This document shows, one piece after another, positions 1 to 11,352 of a DNA stretch of 64,000 bases. The translations under genes and the position numbers were made by a program. Numbering within the stretch: the stretch's first letter is position 1; every line of letters starts with the position of its first letter. The notes under the pieces are model-generated. The model saw only the letters and a list, made by a program, of their open reading frames with translations. It did not search any database and was not told the DNA's origin. The stretch is taken from the NCBI GenBank assembly GCA_964059195.1, contig CAXKWD010000002.1, positions 153,839,042 through 153,903,041 on the forward strand, written 5' to 3'. The DNA comes from Ectobius pallidus. Taxonomy: Eukaryota; Arthropoda; Insecta; Blattodea; Ectobiidae.

Positions 1-2705
1 CTTGGCTATTTTGTCTTCGCTCATTCTCATGAGATGACCAAGCCATCTTATTCTTCCTGCTTTCATTATGGCGACTATATCTGGTTCTTTGAATAGCTGA
101 TATAGTTCATGATTGTACTTTCTACGCCATGCTCCTCCCTCTTTTACCGCCCCATATATTCGTCTCAGGATCTCCCTTTCGAACGATCGCAGAGAATATT
201 CTTCTCTTTTTGTCAGGGTCCAGGTTTCTGCACCATATATCAACACTGGTCTTATTATACCAGGTAGTTTTATAGATTTTAATTTAGGTCCTGCAAGGGA
301 TGTTCTTTGCTTTTAACAGGTTTGCTAGTCCGAAATAGCTATTGTTAGCTGCTATTAATCTGGCACTTATTTCATTATTTAAGCTATTATTGTATGTTAA
401 CACTGACCCCAAGTATTTAAATGATTTGACCCTATCAAATGTAAATTCCTGTATGTTAAGCTCATTTGGTATTGAAATCCTGAAGTACCCACTAAACATA
501 TATTTGGTTTTCTCTTGACTGACCACTAATCCCAATTGTCCTGCAATCTCACTCAGTCTCTCGAATTCCTTTCTCAGACTCGTAATATTTCTACTAATGA
601 TGACTACGTCCTCAGCGAATGCCAGAATCTGTGATGTTCTATAAAAAAATAGTGATTCTTGTTTGTATTCCAGTTGTTCTTACTACCTTTTCTAAAATGA
701 CATTAAATAACAAGCAGGCTAAGGGATCTCCCTGTCTTAATCCCTTATTAATGTCAAAAGTTTCTGACAGTTCTGCGTTCACTTTTACTCTGCATTTACT
801 ATCCTCCATTGTTGCCATTATCAGTCTTATCAGCTTTCCTGGTACTTGGAATTCAAGTAATGTTTTGTACAGTTCATTTCTGTTGACACTGTCGTAAGCT
901 GCTTTAAAATCCAAGAACAGAAAATGGAGTCCTATGTTAATTCATTGCACTTTTCTAGTATGTGCCTTACTGCAAAAATCTGGTTGACTGTTGATTTCCC
1001 TGGCATGAATCCACTCTGATATGTCCCGATGTTTTTCACAACATAGGGCTTCAGTCTATTATTTAATATTTTCGCAAAGATCTTATAAGCAATGTTTAGT
1101 AGTGTAATGCCTCTATAGTTTGCACATATAAGCCTATCTCCCTTCTTGTGTATTGGACATATTACCCCTTCCCTCCATGCCATTGGTAGTTTCTCGGTAC
1201 TCCATATTATGCTCATCATTTCCTTCATCCTTTGTACAAATGTCCTTCCTTTACCTTTAAACAGTTCTGCTTGCAGACCGTCTGTTCCTGCTGAAATATT
1301 GTTTTTTGTATCTTCAATTGCCATTTCTATTTCTATGATCTCTGGGGGTTCCTCTTCTCCCTCATATCCCCTCTCTAGTACAAATCTTTCTTCTTCTTCC
1401 TGATCTTCCGCTAAGATACTCTTAAAATGCCTTGTCCAGCAAGGCAGTATTTCTTGTGTATCAGAGAGTATATTACCAATCTCATCTTTACAACTCGCTG
1501 ATTTTGGGTTAAAAACATTTTTCTGGTCCTTTACATTTTTATAAAACTGCCTTGCCTTATGTTGCTCTGCATTCTCAGTTAATTCATTTGTTTTTCCAAT
1601 CGTCCACTCCCTCTTTTTCTTCATGTGTATTTGCTTCTCAATTCTTCTTTTTTCTTTATACAAGTTTTCTCTCCCTCTTGTTCTTGGTCCTTGGATCATG
1701 ATTTTGGAAGCTTCATTTTTGGCGTCTGTGGCATGTTTGCACTCTTCATCAAAACAATCCAATTTTTGTTTGTGGTTTCTAAACTTCCCTAGTATATTCT
1801 CTGCTGTCTCTCTCATATTTTTTCCCATTTCCTCCCAGAATTCATGACTACTTGCACTCTCTTCATTTCCATTTAGTTCCAGTCCTTGCATTCTGTTCTC
1901 TAGTTCTTTTCGAAAATCCTCCTTTTTTTGTTCTTGTGCTAGTTGGTCTATATTATGTCTTTCTATTCGCTGGACTGGTTGCTTGTTATACTTAGGCCTA
2001 TTAAATCGTGCCCTTATGATAGCAATTACAAGATAGTGGTCTGAGTCTACATTTGCCCCTCGGTATGTTCTTGTATCGATCAGTTTTGTTTTATGCCGTG
2101 CCTCTATTCTTATATGATCAATTTGGTTGCATGTTCCTCTATCGGGGGATACCCATGTTCCTTTATAAATGTTTTTCTTTGGGAAAAGTGTAGTGCCCAC
2201 CACCATGTTTAATGATACTGCTAATTGAATTAGTCTAGATCCATTATTGTTTGTTTCCTCATGTAGACTATATGCTCCAATTGTTGGCTTATACATGCTT
2301 TCCCTGCCAACTTTTGCGTTCATATCCCCCAGGATCATTTTAACATCATGCCTTGGGCACCTCATACAAACTTGTTCTAGTTGATCATAGAATTCTTCTT
2401 TCTCTTCCTCACTAGCGGCCTCAATTGGGGCATGTGCACATATCATACTTATGTTATTAAACGATGGTTTATGGCTTTGAAATCCATTATCAAGTGTTTT
2501 AATCTTTTGTTCACCATGAACCTAGTGCCAAAATATGGTCTGTAGGGTGGCAACTGTAGTATATAACAAAGTTCTTTCTTTCTACAATACCTGTCCCTAC
2601 CCATCTGATCTCTTGCACCGCCACTATGTCTGTTTTGTAATTTGTTAATTGGTCTTCCAACACTTTGATAGCGCCAGGTCTATACAAACTAAGTACATTC
2701 CATGT
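1..2705 (-). pseudogene. RTE LINE polyprotein: AP endonuclease + reverse transcriptase, decayed
   Basis: Encodes, in order on the minus strand: the AP-endonuclease start (GTWNVLSLYRPGAIKVLEDQ, then AVQEIRW) at about 2705-2520 in one frame; the endonuclease middle (GDMNAKVG, NQIDHI, SDHYLV), linker and RT start (ANYRGITLLN, YQSGFMPGKSTVNQIF) in the 504-codon frame 2446-932; the RT palm (FKAAYDSVNR, KGLRQGDPLACLLFNVIL) at 914-639; and the thumb (KTKYMFSG, FKYLGSVLTY) at 535-284, continuing to base 1. The role would be nicking the target and copying the element RNA. At least four frameshifts or stops separate the pieces. The catalytic box, normally FADD, reads FAED at 604-636, so the copy is dead on two counts. 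RTE clade assigned from motif style. Confidence 0.88.
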
Positions 2706-3187
2706 GCCAACTCGTATGTCCTTGTTCCGTTTGCCAGTCCTTCCAAAAATCCGTCCAGCTTCTAATTGTTGAGGATTCGCAACTTATTGTTTTTACAAGG
2801 AAGGGTTGTCAGCCCTTCGCCAACCCCCAACCTGGAGGACCAGATAATTTGTACTCCAGGTTTTCTTCCCCTAGCCTTTGGAGATCCAACTCCCATCCTG
2901 CAAGGCAGCAGCTCCCTATCTTGAGGTCGTCTCCTCTGCCTTCTTCGCCGTTGAGAGGTAGACTCTTCATCCGCCTACGAAGCCATTGGACTTCCTCTTC
3001 TGGAGTGCTCTTTCGTCTGACCTCTTGCCTTTCACCTGTCCGGCAAGGGAGGCCCTGCCAGTAGCATTGCTACCGCCGGCATAGCTCAAAGGGTCGTCAA
3101 GGTACGCAAACTCCACCACCAGCGGTAAGGTCTCACACTCCCCAGGTGGGGGTGTAACAATCCATCTCATTATTATTTTTATAGAAT
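1..3187 (-). mobile_element. RTE-type non-LTR retrotransposon, 3' end beyond window
   Basis: LINE copy read from about 3187 (5' leader) leftwards through endonuclease, linker and reverse transcriptase, and cut at base 1 inside the C-terminal region, where the minus strand encodes an IRWLGHLMRM motif typical of the end of insect RTE polyproteins. The 5' leader (2706-3187) has an open minus frame at 2967-3203 containing CETLPLVVEFAYLDDPL; I recall this leader from insect RTE copies, but that is recognition and not a search. The 5' boundary with the adjoining hAT-like fragment is near 3187. No target duplication can be read because the 3' end is missing. Confidence 0.85.
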
Positions 3188-3880
3188 GCAAGGTATTTTT
3201 CACTTGTAGTTGATGCTACCCCTGACTCGGCACATGTGGAGCAAACTGTGTTATTGATCAGATATGTCAATTTGTCAGAGCAAGTGGACAGAAGGCAGTT
3301 CTACAACATTGAAGAACGTCACTGTGCTTCAGTGATTGCTAAAGAGTGAAGCTATTGCGAGGCTTATAATGGACAAGCTGAAGGGCATGGCCACGACATT
3401 GTATCAGTATGAAAGGTGCCTATAAAGAGCCCAGGAAGTCATACTTGCAGCCAATAATGAAGCTATTTATTTTGCAAGCATTTGCCAATCTTTAAACATT
3501 TGTGGGAAACAATCAGCAGTTAGCTGCACTGCAGCAATGTCTTTTTTGGAGCTTTCCAAAAATTATTTCTTATTTTTAGCTCCAGTCCCTAAAGGTGGGA
3601 AATCTTGAAAAAGAAAGTACCCGTTTGCTTCACTCTATGTCTAAAGCACAATGGTCATCACGAGTAGAGAGCATCAATCCAGTAGCTGCACACCTTCCAG
3701 CTATCATAGAAGCCCTTGAGGAAATAAAGAAGACCCATTTCATCTCAGATCATACAGGGGGTGTCACATCAACATCATGGATTTTGCTGAAAAAAATATA
3801 TGTTAAAGGACCACATGACCTATGTTCAGAAATGAAATATTTTCCTTCTCACTTGATTTGTAACAATGTTACAGGCATAC
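3188..3880 (+). pseudogene. hAT-superfamily (ZMYM1-like) transposase fragment
   Basis: The plus strand reads ARYFSLVVDATPDSAHVEQT and RYVNLSEQ from about 3192, matching the family pattern 'F(S/V)DSTPD.(S/A)H.(D/E)Q' of ZMYM1-like hAT proteins, in which the first catalytic aspartate region lies. After stops and frame changes, an open stretch from 3595 encodes LHSMSKAQWSSRVESINPV, the next conserved block (S.TRWS.R...). The fragment ends at the ATAC target site of the solo LTR at 3877-3880, and its last ~100 bp (3779-3880) are repeated in inverted orientation at 20397-20485. No zinc finger or C-terminal dimer domain is seen here. Confidence 0.7.
3877..3880. repeat. Target site duplication ATAC, left of solo LTR
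   Basis: ATAC at 3877-3880 is repeated at 4828-4831, directly after the LTR end. The partner arm carries a single ACAC at this spot, close to the expected empty site. Confidence 0.8.
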
Positions 3881-4827
3881 TGTTATGTGCCAGAACGTTA
3901 GGTCCTAATGAATGAAATAAATATATATTTATTATTTTGATAATTTAAGTTACCATATGAAGAAAGGCTATATTGAAGCAGAGAACAGGAAATGTCAAGA
4001 GGATAAGAATGTGTTTATGTCAGCAGTAGCTTGAGTTCACTTGTTTCTCAAGGTTGATGAGTTAGGCATTCCTTTTAACACACAGTGTGTGTGGATAGCA
4101 ACTTTTGCATAAATCATAAATGTATTTTATTGCGTAAAATCTCGGAATAAGACCGAATATTCGCGATTTTTGTCGAACTCTGTATATTCCTGTTTTGCAT
4201 TCAGTTTACCGAAGTATACATTAAATCACAGAGTGTTTAATGAAAACTTTATATTAATAACGACTTATGTACCGAAATAGACGCATAATAATCAAACCTC
4301 CCGCGACATATTGACGGTAGGTTTTCGGGGTACTAGCGTCATGTAGAAAATTTATTTAAGGGCTTGCATTGCCGCTAAAAGCCCTCTTGCTGCTCAACTT
4401 TTCAATGGCTATGAAGTAATCCTGCAGATCAAGATGATGACGCTGGAATTTCTGTCAAGAATAAACTGTAAGTTTAAACATTTATTTCAGTAAAGGATAA
4501 AGATAATTTCAGTAGTTTATTTCAAAAGAAATAAGAAGATGTTATAACACGTTTTATTAGAAAAGTAAAGTCAAATTTTTGAAGTAAAAAGAAATATAAT
4601 TTATGTAGAATCAAAGACCATTTTTAGATAATTTTTATTATATTAATTTAAAATAAATTAATATTTATATTTTTAGTATTTATGATTATTATTTAATGGT
4701 GCATGAAAGTAATTAATCACATTGCATGTTATCCTATATTATCCACAGCAGTGCCTATCCATTTCCTAAAGGCTTAAAGCCAATCCTGACATGTGTAGTG
4801 TTACCGAAACTTCGATGGGGCACAACA
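3881..4827 (+). mobile_element. Solo LTR (947 bp), LTR retrotransposon family unknown
   Basis: Begins TGTTATGTGCC and ends GGGGCACAACA, giving TG...CA ends within a short imperfect inverted repeat, with a 4-bp duplication ATAC on both sides. A TATA-like TTTATTTAAG at about 4349-4358 lies ~100 bp upstream of AATAAA (in CAAGAATAAACTG, ~4457), which suggests plus orientation. No internal coding sequence is attached, so it is a recombination remnant. It is unrelated in sequence to the Gypsy LTRs at 7787 and 17812. The 4-bp duplication fits Gypsy or Copia-sized staggering (4-6 bp); I cannot choose between them. Confidence 0.82.
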
Positions 4828-5404
4828 ATACAAAGAATCGGGATTTTTGGTAAAAAGTTGTACGCAAGGAAAATATTGCAATTTTCAAAGCGCTATAAAT
4901 CAGAAACCAAAAATTATGGAGACTTGAGGTTTTTTTATTTGAAAGCCTGTTCATAGTAGTTTGAAATCATGATATAGGAAGACATTTTTGAGATTCTCTT
5001 TAACTCTAAAATTCAACATGAAAATACAAAAAAATTAATTTTTTTCCAAAGTTCATGTATTTTTTTTTGAAAATGTGAACAGTCGTAAGTCATGACTTTT
5101 ATTGGGATAATATGGTATGGAAACGGGACTAATTATTAGCAATAAAATTTCTGCCCTAGCTTCTCACATTAAGTAGATAAATCTTTGTAAAAAGTGAGAA
5201 AACACTTTTTTGACTGTTCTTTAGAAATTATTTTCTCCAAAACACCCATCTCAAAAGTTTTGAAAATTACACAAAATATTCTTTGATGGTTGTTCTTATA
5301 GGTGGTACAATCACATTGGGAGATATTTGTGTGGAAAACCTGAGGGAATTTTTTCAAAACTACTCTACCTGTTCCATAATGTTGGACATTTAGTATATAA
5401 TGTA

Positions 5405-6979
5405 CTAGCTTAAAAGGCCCGGCGTCGCTCGGGTTTTGTATTTTGTAAATGCGAAAATAACTTATGAAGGACTTTCGATTTTCAAACTCGAGGTCTTTAA
5501 GGTCTTTATATAGGTATTTAGAATTTGAAATGGGGAAGAACGACTTATCACACACAAACTATTTCCTCAGAAAACGCTAGATAAGCTACAGCTTATTATA
5601 GCTTATAGCAGATCCCCGCGGCTTCGCCCACAATAATTAATAGGAAGATTATAAATTAAGAGCAAAATAATTAAACTATTATGTTTACTAACACTTTGCA
5701 CACGAAACATTCATAGGTCTAAATTAAACGATTGATAGGCCTAATTAATGAAACAACTGTAAATCCGGCTTTGAAGTGAATTCCACGATTAGAAAGCGCA
5801 GCATGGGAAAAATAACCTCAGATTCGAGTTCCCTGGCCTAAAAAAGCCCTGCATAATGTTTGTCCATTTAGGGCTATATTCACTATTCTTCTTCCGTCTA
5901 GGGTGAAAATTTCATCTGTCTGCGTGCCTTGACATTATAAACAAATGATTCGGCCATGGTGGGCTTACAAAATTCGAACGATCGCGATGCTTTTATTTCC
6001 AAGGTATGACGAAAGTAGGCAAAGTCATCTGCAATTGATTTGACAACTGAAAACTGATGTTTCGAAAGCGCAAGAAATGTACGTCTCAATCCCGTTTTCA
6101 CTCATAACTCGCGAACGAAAGCTAAAATTAAAAATGTAGCATGCCTTTGCGGGAATGTATTCAACAACTTCCCAAAGTTTCATGAATGGCATAGTAATGC
6201 ATAAAGGACAGACACACATACATTCATTTTTATGTAGACTATATAGAATATCTATATAGATTACCCGTCGAGCGTTGCTGCAATCTCAGAAGATTATGAG
6301 AATTGAAATCGATTAAACTCACGATGAAAAAAATGTGTGTAAATGTATTTGACAGACAGACATATATTCGATTTTATTTATATAGATGAAGAATGGAATA
6401 AGCCTACTGAGGCCATAGTTTCTATATTCATTTGTCCAGACTTATAATTCCGTTACATTTCAGGCAGATTTAACGACCCTACATAAGAGATTTTACTTAT
6501 GATTACATATAGAAATGTTGTAGCCTGGACCCCGAACTAAGCAACTTCCCGGAATTTTCTGTAAACCATTTTTCATAAGAAGCATATTCCACGTTAAATA
6601 AATATTTAATATTACCTTATCATCACCTTATCATTAACTTCTCTGGCGTTTATAATAACATGAGATATCCATTGCCTTCCAATGCGATCGCGATGCTATT
6701 GTTTCCAAAGTATGACAAAAATAGACAAAGCCTTCTGCAATTGATTTGACAACTGAAATGAATAACTGATGCTTCGAAAGCGTAAAAAATGCACGTTTTC
6801 TTGCCGTTTTTCACTCATAACTCGCGAACGAAGGCTAAAATTAAAAATGTAGTGTGACAGAAACCTTCCCGGGAATGTACCCAACAACTTCCCAAAGTTT
6901 CATGGCGATCGGATGAATGGTGTAGTAATGCATAAAGGACACACACACACACACATACATTCATTTTTATATATATAGA
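5405..6979 (-). mobile_element. Non-autonomous Helitron, 1575 bp
   Basis: Read on the minus strand it starts TCTATATATATA and ends CTTTTAAGCTAG, i.e. 5'-TC and 3'-CTRR, with a GC-rich hairpin (CCCG at 5418-5421 pairing with CGGG at 5430-5433) ten bases from the 3' terminus. It sits exactly between A and T: the inverted partner arm near 19800-19830 holds the uninterrupted site ATGTA|TTACATTG. No target duplication, as expected of rolling-circle insertion. No Rep/helicase ORF is present. About 280 bp next to the 5' end occur twice (5940-6240 and 6690-6979, sharing CATAACTCGCGAACGAA and CCCAAAGTTTCATG), so a second internal 5' terminus has been captured. Confidence 0.9.
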
Positions 6980-7075
6980 TTACATTGACAACACTGTTTT
7001 GCCAAATGTTTCCAATGTACACAGTTCTATTAAATGAAATTGTATTGAAAGATCACACCATAGATGGTTGAGTCC

Positions 7076-7389
7076 ATTTCGGGATTGGAAATCTTACCAC
7101 TAGAGAGGTTTTTGAGTCCAAATCCAGCAAATGGTATTGCTGGTTCTTTGTGAGAGTCCATCAGTTTCAGTTAATTATTACTATTGATCACTAGATTTAG
7201 ACAAAACGAAGGTAAAATATATGTTAACATATACAAATACTGAAATATCATTAGGCCTATATTTTTCACTTGTAACATCACATTGCTGAGAAGAGTTCTT
7301 CTGTCATCTTCATATGTTCCGCATTAAACTTATGAAGCTGGGCTGACTGTCCATGTGGAAAAGAATGATCCAGCTTGAGAAGCACATGG
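7076..7389. other. Unassigned spacer
   Basis: AT-rich sequence between the left inverted-repeat arm and repeat family R1. I see no coding motif, RNA gene or element end in it. Confidence 0.5.
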
Positions 7390-7786
7390 GAAATTTATTA
7401 CTAAATACTTTCCTATTAAAACATTTCTTTGTTTATTTTTATTTATCGTGAGATTATTATATTTAGTGTAGTGTTTTTTCATGAATTGATTAATTAATTG
7501 AATATATTTTGATGAAGCTATTTTTTGGGTTGGCGAATATCTAATTATTTCAACCTTCCGTTTTTTTAATCACACTTCTTCAAAATGGATAGCTTCATCC
7601 ACGTTCCATTCACCTTTTCCAAGAGCAAGGAGTTCATTTTCAAATTATTAAAGGTTTCTAGCATTTCAAGATATTGCTAATTTCGGGCGAAAGGCCTTTT
7701 TCTTCATTTTTATCATGGATTCAGTAATTCAACGACCATGAAGATTGCATGTAACACAATATTAAGGACCTCAAGGACTTCTTTAC
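7390..7786 (+). repeat. Repeat family R1, copy 1, left half (split by Gypsy element)
   Basis: Sequence resembling 54900-55280 (shared words include ATTTCGGGCGAAA and TTTCATGAATTGAT-like blocks). It stops at the TTAC target site at 7783-7786 and resumes at 19213 after the Gypsy element; 19217-19690 then resembles 55290-55790. No ORF. Confidence 0.75.
7783..7786. repeat. Target site duplication TTAC (left) of the Gypsy element
   Basis: TTAC directly precedes the LTR at 7787 and is repeated directly after the other LTR at 19213-19216. Four base pairs is usual for Gypsy integrases. Confidence 0.92.
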
Positions 7787-9186
7787 TGTACCCGCCCTAA
7801 GGGATTAGTGGAAGGAGAAATAGGTAAACCACCCCTGGAAAACTAACCTACAACAAAATGAGCCCATCCCAAAGGTCATGGGGAAAACCCAGGCGGAACA
7901 CAGAAAAAATCCTTGGTTTCTTCTAATAACCAATAATATTTAAAGTTAAATGATACAGAAATTAGTTAATTAATTACTAATGTTTCACAAACATAAAATC
8001 TCTTACCCTGAAAATAAAACCCTATTTACATAGCCTAATCTTTTAAACAATACATTTGGGAATCTATCTGGTTTGATAAATTATTAAAAGGTAAAAATAC
8101 AGCTTGGCTTGGTCTATTTCATGTTTTCATTTCATTAAGCCATTGAAAAGGTGTGAGTTATTTGCGTTGATATTTGTAAATAAAACTGTGGGCCCAGAAA
8201 TTTAGTTAACTCATTAAGTGAAAAGAGACGAAAATTAACTGTTGAGAGCCGTCTCTAAACTCCCTTCAGCAGGATATCTGCGATGGCCCGGTAGAGAATG
8301 AGCAGCTGTATTGAATACTAATACGTTAATAAATTTTACATATGAAAGATAAAATGTAATAATGGAACAAACAGTTTGGGTTTGTATAAGAGCAAAGAAT
8401 AAATCAAGCAAGATGGCAACCAAGTGGGCGTACCCACGCTAACGGCGAAAACAGAGAAGCGAGGTCAAAATTTCTATATAACTACACTAAGATCCACACA
8501 GGAATAAATAAAAAGGAGAAATACCGCCGGGAATAAAAAAACCCACCTAATATGAGCGCCAACTAAAGCCTACGCATCACTACAGCGAAAAACAAGAAAG
8601 GCCCCTCTATTGGCGCGAAATCCAGCAAAGCCTAATACATTTTCAATCCAAAATAAAGTACTTACCCAAATAAGCTTAAAGCAATAATACCTACAATCTC
8701 AAAATACAAACCCAAGGAGTTAATATAACAACCAAATATGAGAAGAGCTTCTAAAACCAATTAAACGGGCTCCAAAAAGGAATACGGTGACACAGCACAA
8801 CTCTCTTTGTTGGTCGCCATTGCAGATATAAACAGAAAACAGATGGTATTCGCAAATGTCGGTAACACAGAGCAGACGGCGAATAGAAACAGTAAGCAGG
8901 CGCGCTCTATTGAGTATAAGAAGAAACACCAGCAGCAGACTATAATAGTAAAATTTGCTTCATAATGTTTTGAGAGCAAAACACACTTCAGATATAATGT
9001 CAGAGCTTAAATAAATTAATGAATACTATAATATGTCATAAAATCAATTAATTACCCTAATTATGATTAATTATTTTGTAAAATAATGCCAGAAACAGCA
9101 CTCTCTGTTGGTGGCCAGCGGAACTACAGCTGCTCCCAATGGTGCCACAAGAACAAGTGCAACATTTACCTTTGTGTTACAGCACA
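7787..9186 (-). repeat. 3' LTR of the Gypsy element
   Basis: 1400 bp; on the plus strand it starts TGTACCCGCCCTAAGG and ends GTTACAGCACA. About 1% different from 17812-19212. Open frames of 60-70 codons inside (8235-8423, 8720-8979) recur in the other LTR but show no protein motif, and I treat them as chance. Confidence 0.95.
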
Positions 9187-9201
9187 ATTCACCTGCCCCT
9201 T
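9187..9201 (-). promoter_or_regulatory. Candidate polypurine tract
   Basis: On the minus strand AAGGGGCAGGTGAAT abuts the 3' LTR. A purine-rich block in this position is where plus-strand DNA synthesis is primed in LTR elements. One C and two T interrupt it. Confidence 0.55.
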
Positions 9202-9681
9202 GAAATACACTTTTTAGCAGAACAAAAGGAGCAAAAAAAATCAATTACACTAGGTTAGTGAATTAAGAGGAAAAAAAAAATTTGAAAGCTGGAACAGTCT
9301 GGTAGGAAAGATGGGAGACTCACAAAATAATTCTTGAACAAAAAATCATCCATGTACTAGTCACATCTTCTTCGGTCCCAACACCACAATATAGTATGGC
9401 ATCAAACAGGAAGAGGTCCGCCACCCTAGGCTACAGAACTCTTATGAGGCTAACTTCGGAGTAAAGGCACTTGGGTCTCTTCACTGAGTTTCACACGCCG
9501 CTGGTTCTGGCCCGCAGGCAAGAAAACATCCAGATTGAGGTACTAACAACAAAATAAGGGGGGTCACAGAGAAAGGAGGAGTCATACCTTGCTTTGGTAG
9601 GTATCGCGTCCGGTCCCACCAACCATAGTAATGCACTGACACTTACTCAAGACCGTCCCCGACAATTCTGGCACAGTGGTA
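9202..9681 (-). other. Gypsy 3' untranslated region
   Basis: Between the polypurine tract and the RTE insertion site I find no env-like ORF or other motif on either strand. Confidence 0.5.
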
Positions 9682-9691
9682 AAATTTGGCT
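9682..9691. repeat. Target site duplication AAATTTGGCT (left) of nested RTE
   Basis: The 10-mer at 9682-9691 is repeated at 12029-12038 on the far side of the LINE. Confidence 0.88.
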
Positions 9692-9715
9692 CACTCACTC
9701 ACTCACTCACTGGCT

Positions 9716-11350
9716 TTACGGCCCTTCTAGGGCCAGTGCCTGCCGAACTATTGAAGCCCACAACTTCCTGTCCTGTGTCTTTCTTCTCCAACACCTAACT
9801 CCCAATTCTTTAATATCCTCCTCCACCGCTTCCATCCATCTCTTTCTTGGTCTTCCTACATTTCTTCTCCCGCCAGGTTTTCCTTTATATATCCTTTTTA
9901 ATAATGACTCCTCTTCACTTCTCTCTACATGTCCTAACCATCTCAGTCTGGAACTTTTTATTTCACCTATTATCTGTGGTTTACCATATTTCTCGTAAAT
10001 TTCTTTATTATTTCTTACTCTCCATCCACCATTCTCAAAGACAGGTCCATACATTCTCCTCAATATCTTTCTTTCCCATGCCGCAATCTGTCTCTCGTTT
10101 TCCTTTGACATACTCCATGTTTCGGAGGCATACATTACTACTGGCCGTATCACTGTTCTGTAGATTCTCTCTTTCCCCCTTACTGATAATTCTTTGGCTT
10201 TCATTACATTTAATAATGCTCCATAGCATCTATTGCCGGCCTTAATTCTTTCTTGTATTTCTTTTCGAACATCATTATCTTCTGTGATAATTGTGCCAAG
10301 ATATTTATAGCTTCTAACTCTCTCAAATTTTTGCCTTCCTATCTGAATATTATCTACCAAATTCCATTTGTCCTGGTTTCTTGATGTTATCAGGTATTTA
10401 GTTTTAATTTCATTGATTTCCAGTCCCATTTCCTTACCTTCCTGTTCTAGTTCCCGAAAGCTTGTCTGCAGATCCTGTCTTGACCTACTAATTTTAACCA
10501 CGTCATCTGCAAAAGCCAATATCTGGATCATTCTATTGTGGATTGTACCATTTGGATTAAGATTTATTTTGCTGATCACTCTCTCTAATACTATATTAAA
10601 CAATATGGTCGAGAGGGGGTCCCCTTGCTTTACCCCTCTATTAATTTCGAAATCTTCTGTTAGTTCTCCTTGTATTGCTATTTTGCCTTTGGTTTTAGTA
10701 AGGGTCATTTGTATCAGCCTAATTAGTTTCCTTGGTACATGGAACTGTAATCGCGTTTCGATTATTGCCTTCCTGTTCAGGCTATCGTAGGCTTGTTTAA
10801 AGTCTATAAATAGCCAGTGGAGGTCAATGTTAAATTCATAGTATTTCTCTAGTATCATTTTTGCTATAAATATTTGGTCCGTTGTTGACTTCCCTTTCCT
10901 GAATCCTCCCTGGTATTCCCCTGTGATGTTCTCCATAGTTTTTGACATTCTTTTAGCAATTAATTTTGACAAGATTTTATATGTCATATCTAATAATGCT
11001 ATTCCTCTGTAATTGTTACATATTGTTTTATCGCCCTTTTTGTGTATTGGGTGAATTACAGATAGATTCCAGTCTTCCGGCATTTCTTCTTTTGCCCATA
11101 TATTTTGAACCAGTTTGACTATTTCATTTTCTAATTCTCTCCTCCGTTTATTATTAGTTCTGTTGAAATTCCATTCTCTCCCGGAGCTTTATTCTTCTTT
11201 AGTTCATGCATTGCTGCTATTATTTCTTCTTTTTTGGGTTGGAATTGTTGTTCTCCTGGCTGGTGTACTATTTTAACCATTCCATTATTCCTCCTTAATT
11301 CATTATCATCTTCTCCTAATAGGCTGCTGAAATATTCTAGCCATCTTAGG
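9716..11350 (-). pseudogene. RTE reverse transcriptase with intact FADD box
   Basis: A 455-codon frame (11083-9716) covers RT and C-terminus: IHPIHKKGDKTICNNYRGIA (fingers), YQGGFRKGKSTTDQIF, LFIDFKQAYDSLNR (motif A), NRGVKQGDPLSTILFNIVLE (motif B), ILAFADDVVKI (catalytic motif C), KTKYL, YKYLGTIITEDNDVRKE (thumb), ASETWSMSKEN, LRWLGHVERSEEE and a basic GGRRNVGRPRKRW tail. Upstream 11350-11084 encodes the linker (RWLEYFSSLLGEDDNE, KKNKAPGENGISTE) with one frameshift just before 11083. Unlike the copy at the left edge, the catalytic aspartates are both present. It is dead because its endonuclease half is inverted. Confidence 0.9.
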
Positions 11351-11352
11351 AA

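Larger units (their letters stand above)
3779..7075. repeat. Left arm of a long inverted repeat (partner 19717-20485)
   Basis: Once two insertions are set aside, 3779-3880, 4828-5404 and 6980-7075 form one arm of about 770 bp that is the reverse complement of 19717-20485 with scattered mismatches. The solo LTR (3881-4827) and a Helitron (5405-6979) interrupt this arm only, so the partner serves as the empty site for both. The short open frames in the arm look like chance frames. The arms are 12.6 kb apart because a Gypsy element has landed between them. The arm may belong to a foldback element or to a local inverted duplication. Confidence 0.85.

Noticed and set aside
5169..5555. 128-codon minus-strand ORF
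   Set aside because: It crosses the Helitron/inverted-repeat junction at 5404, so it cannot be an ancestral gene.
8235..8979. Small ORFs inside the LTR (and their copies at 18261-19005)
   Set aside because: Duplicated only because LTRs are duplicated; no motif, and antisense or unrelated to the gag-pol frame.
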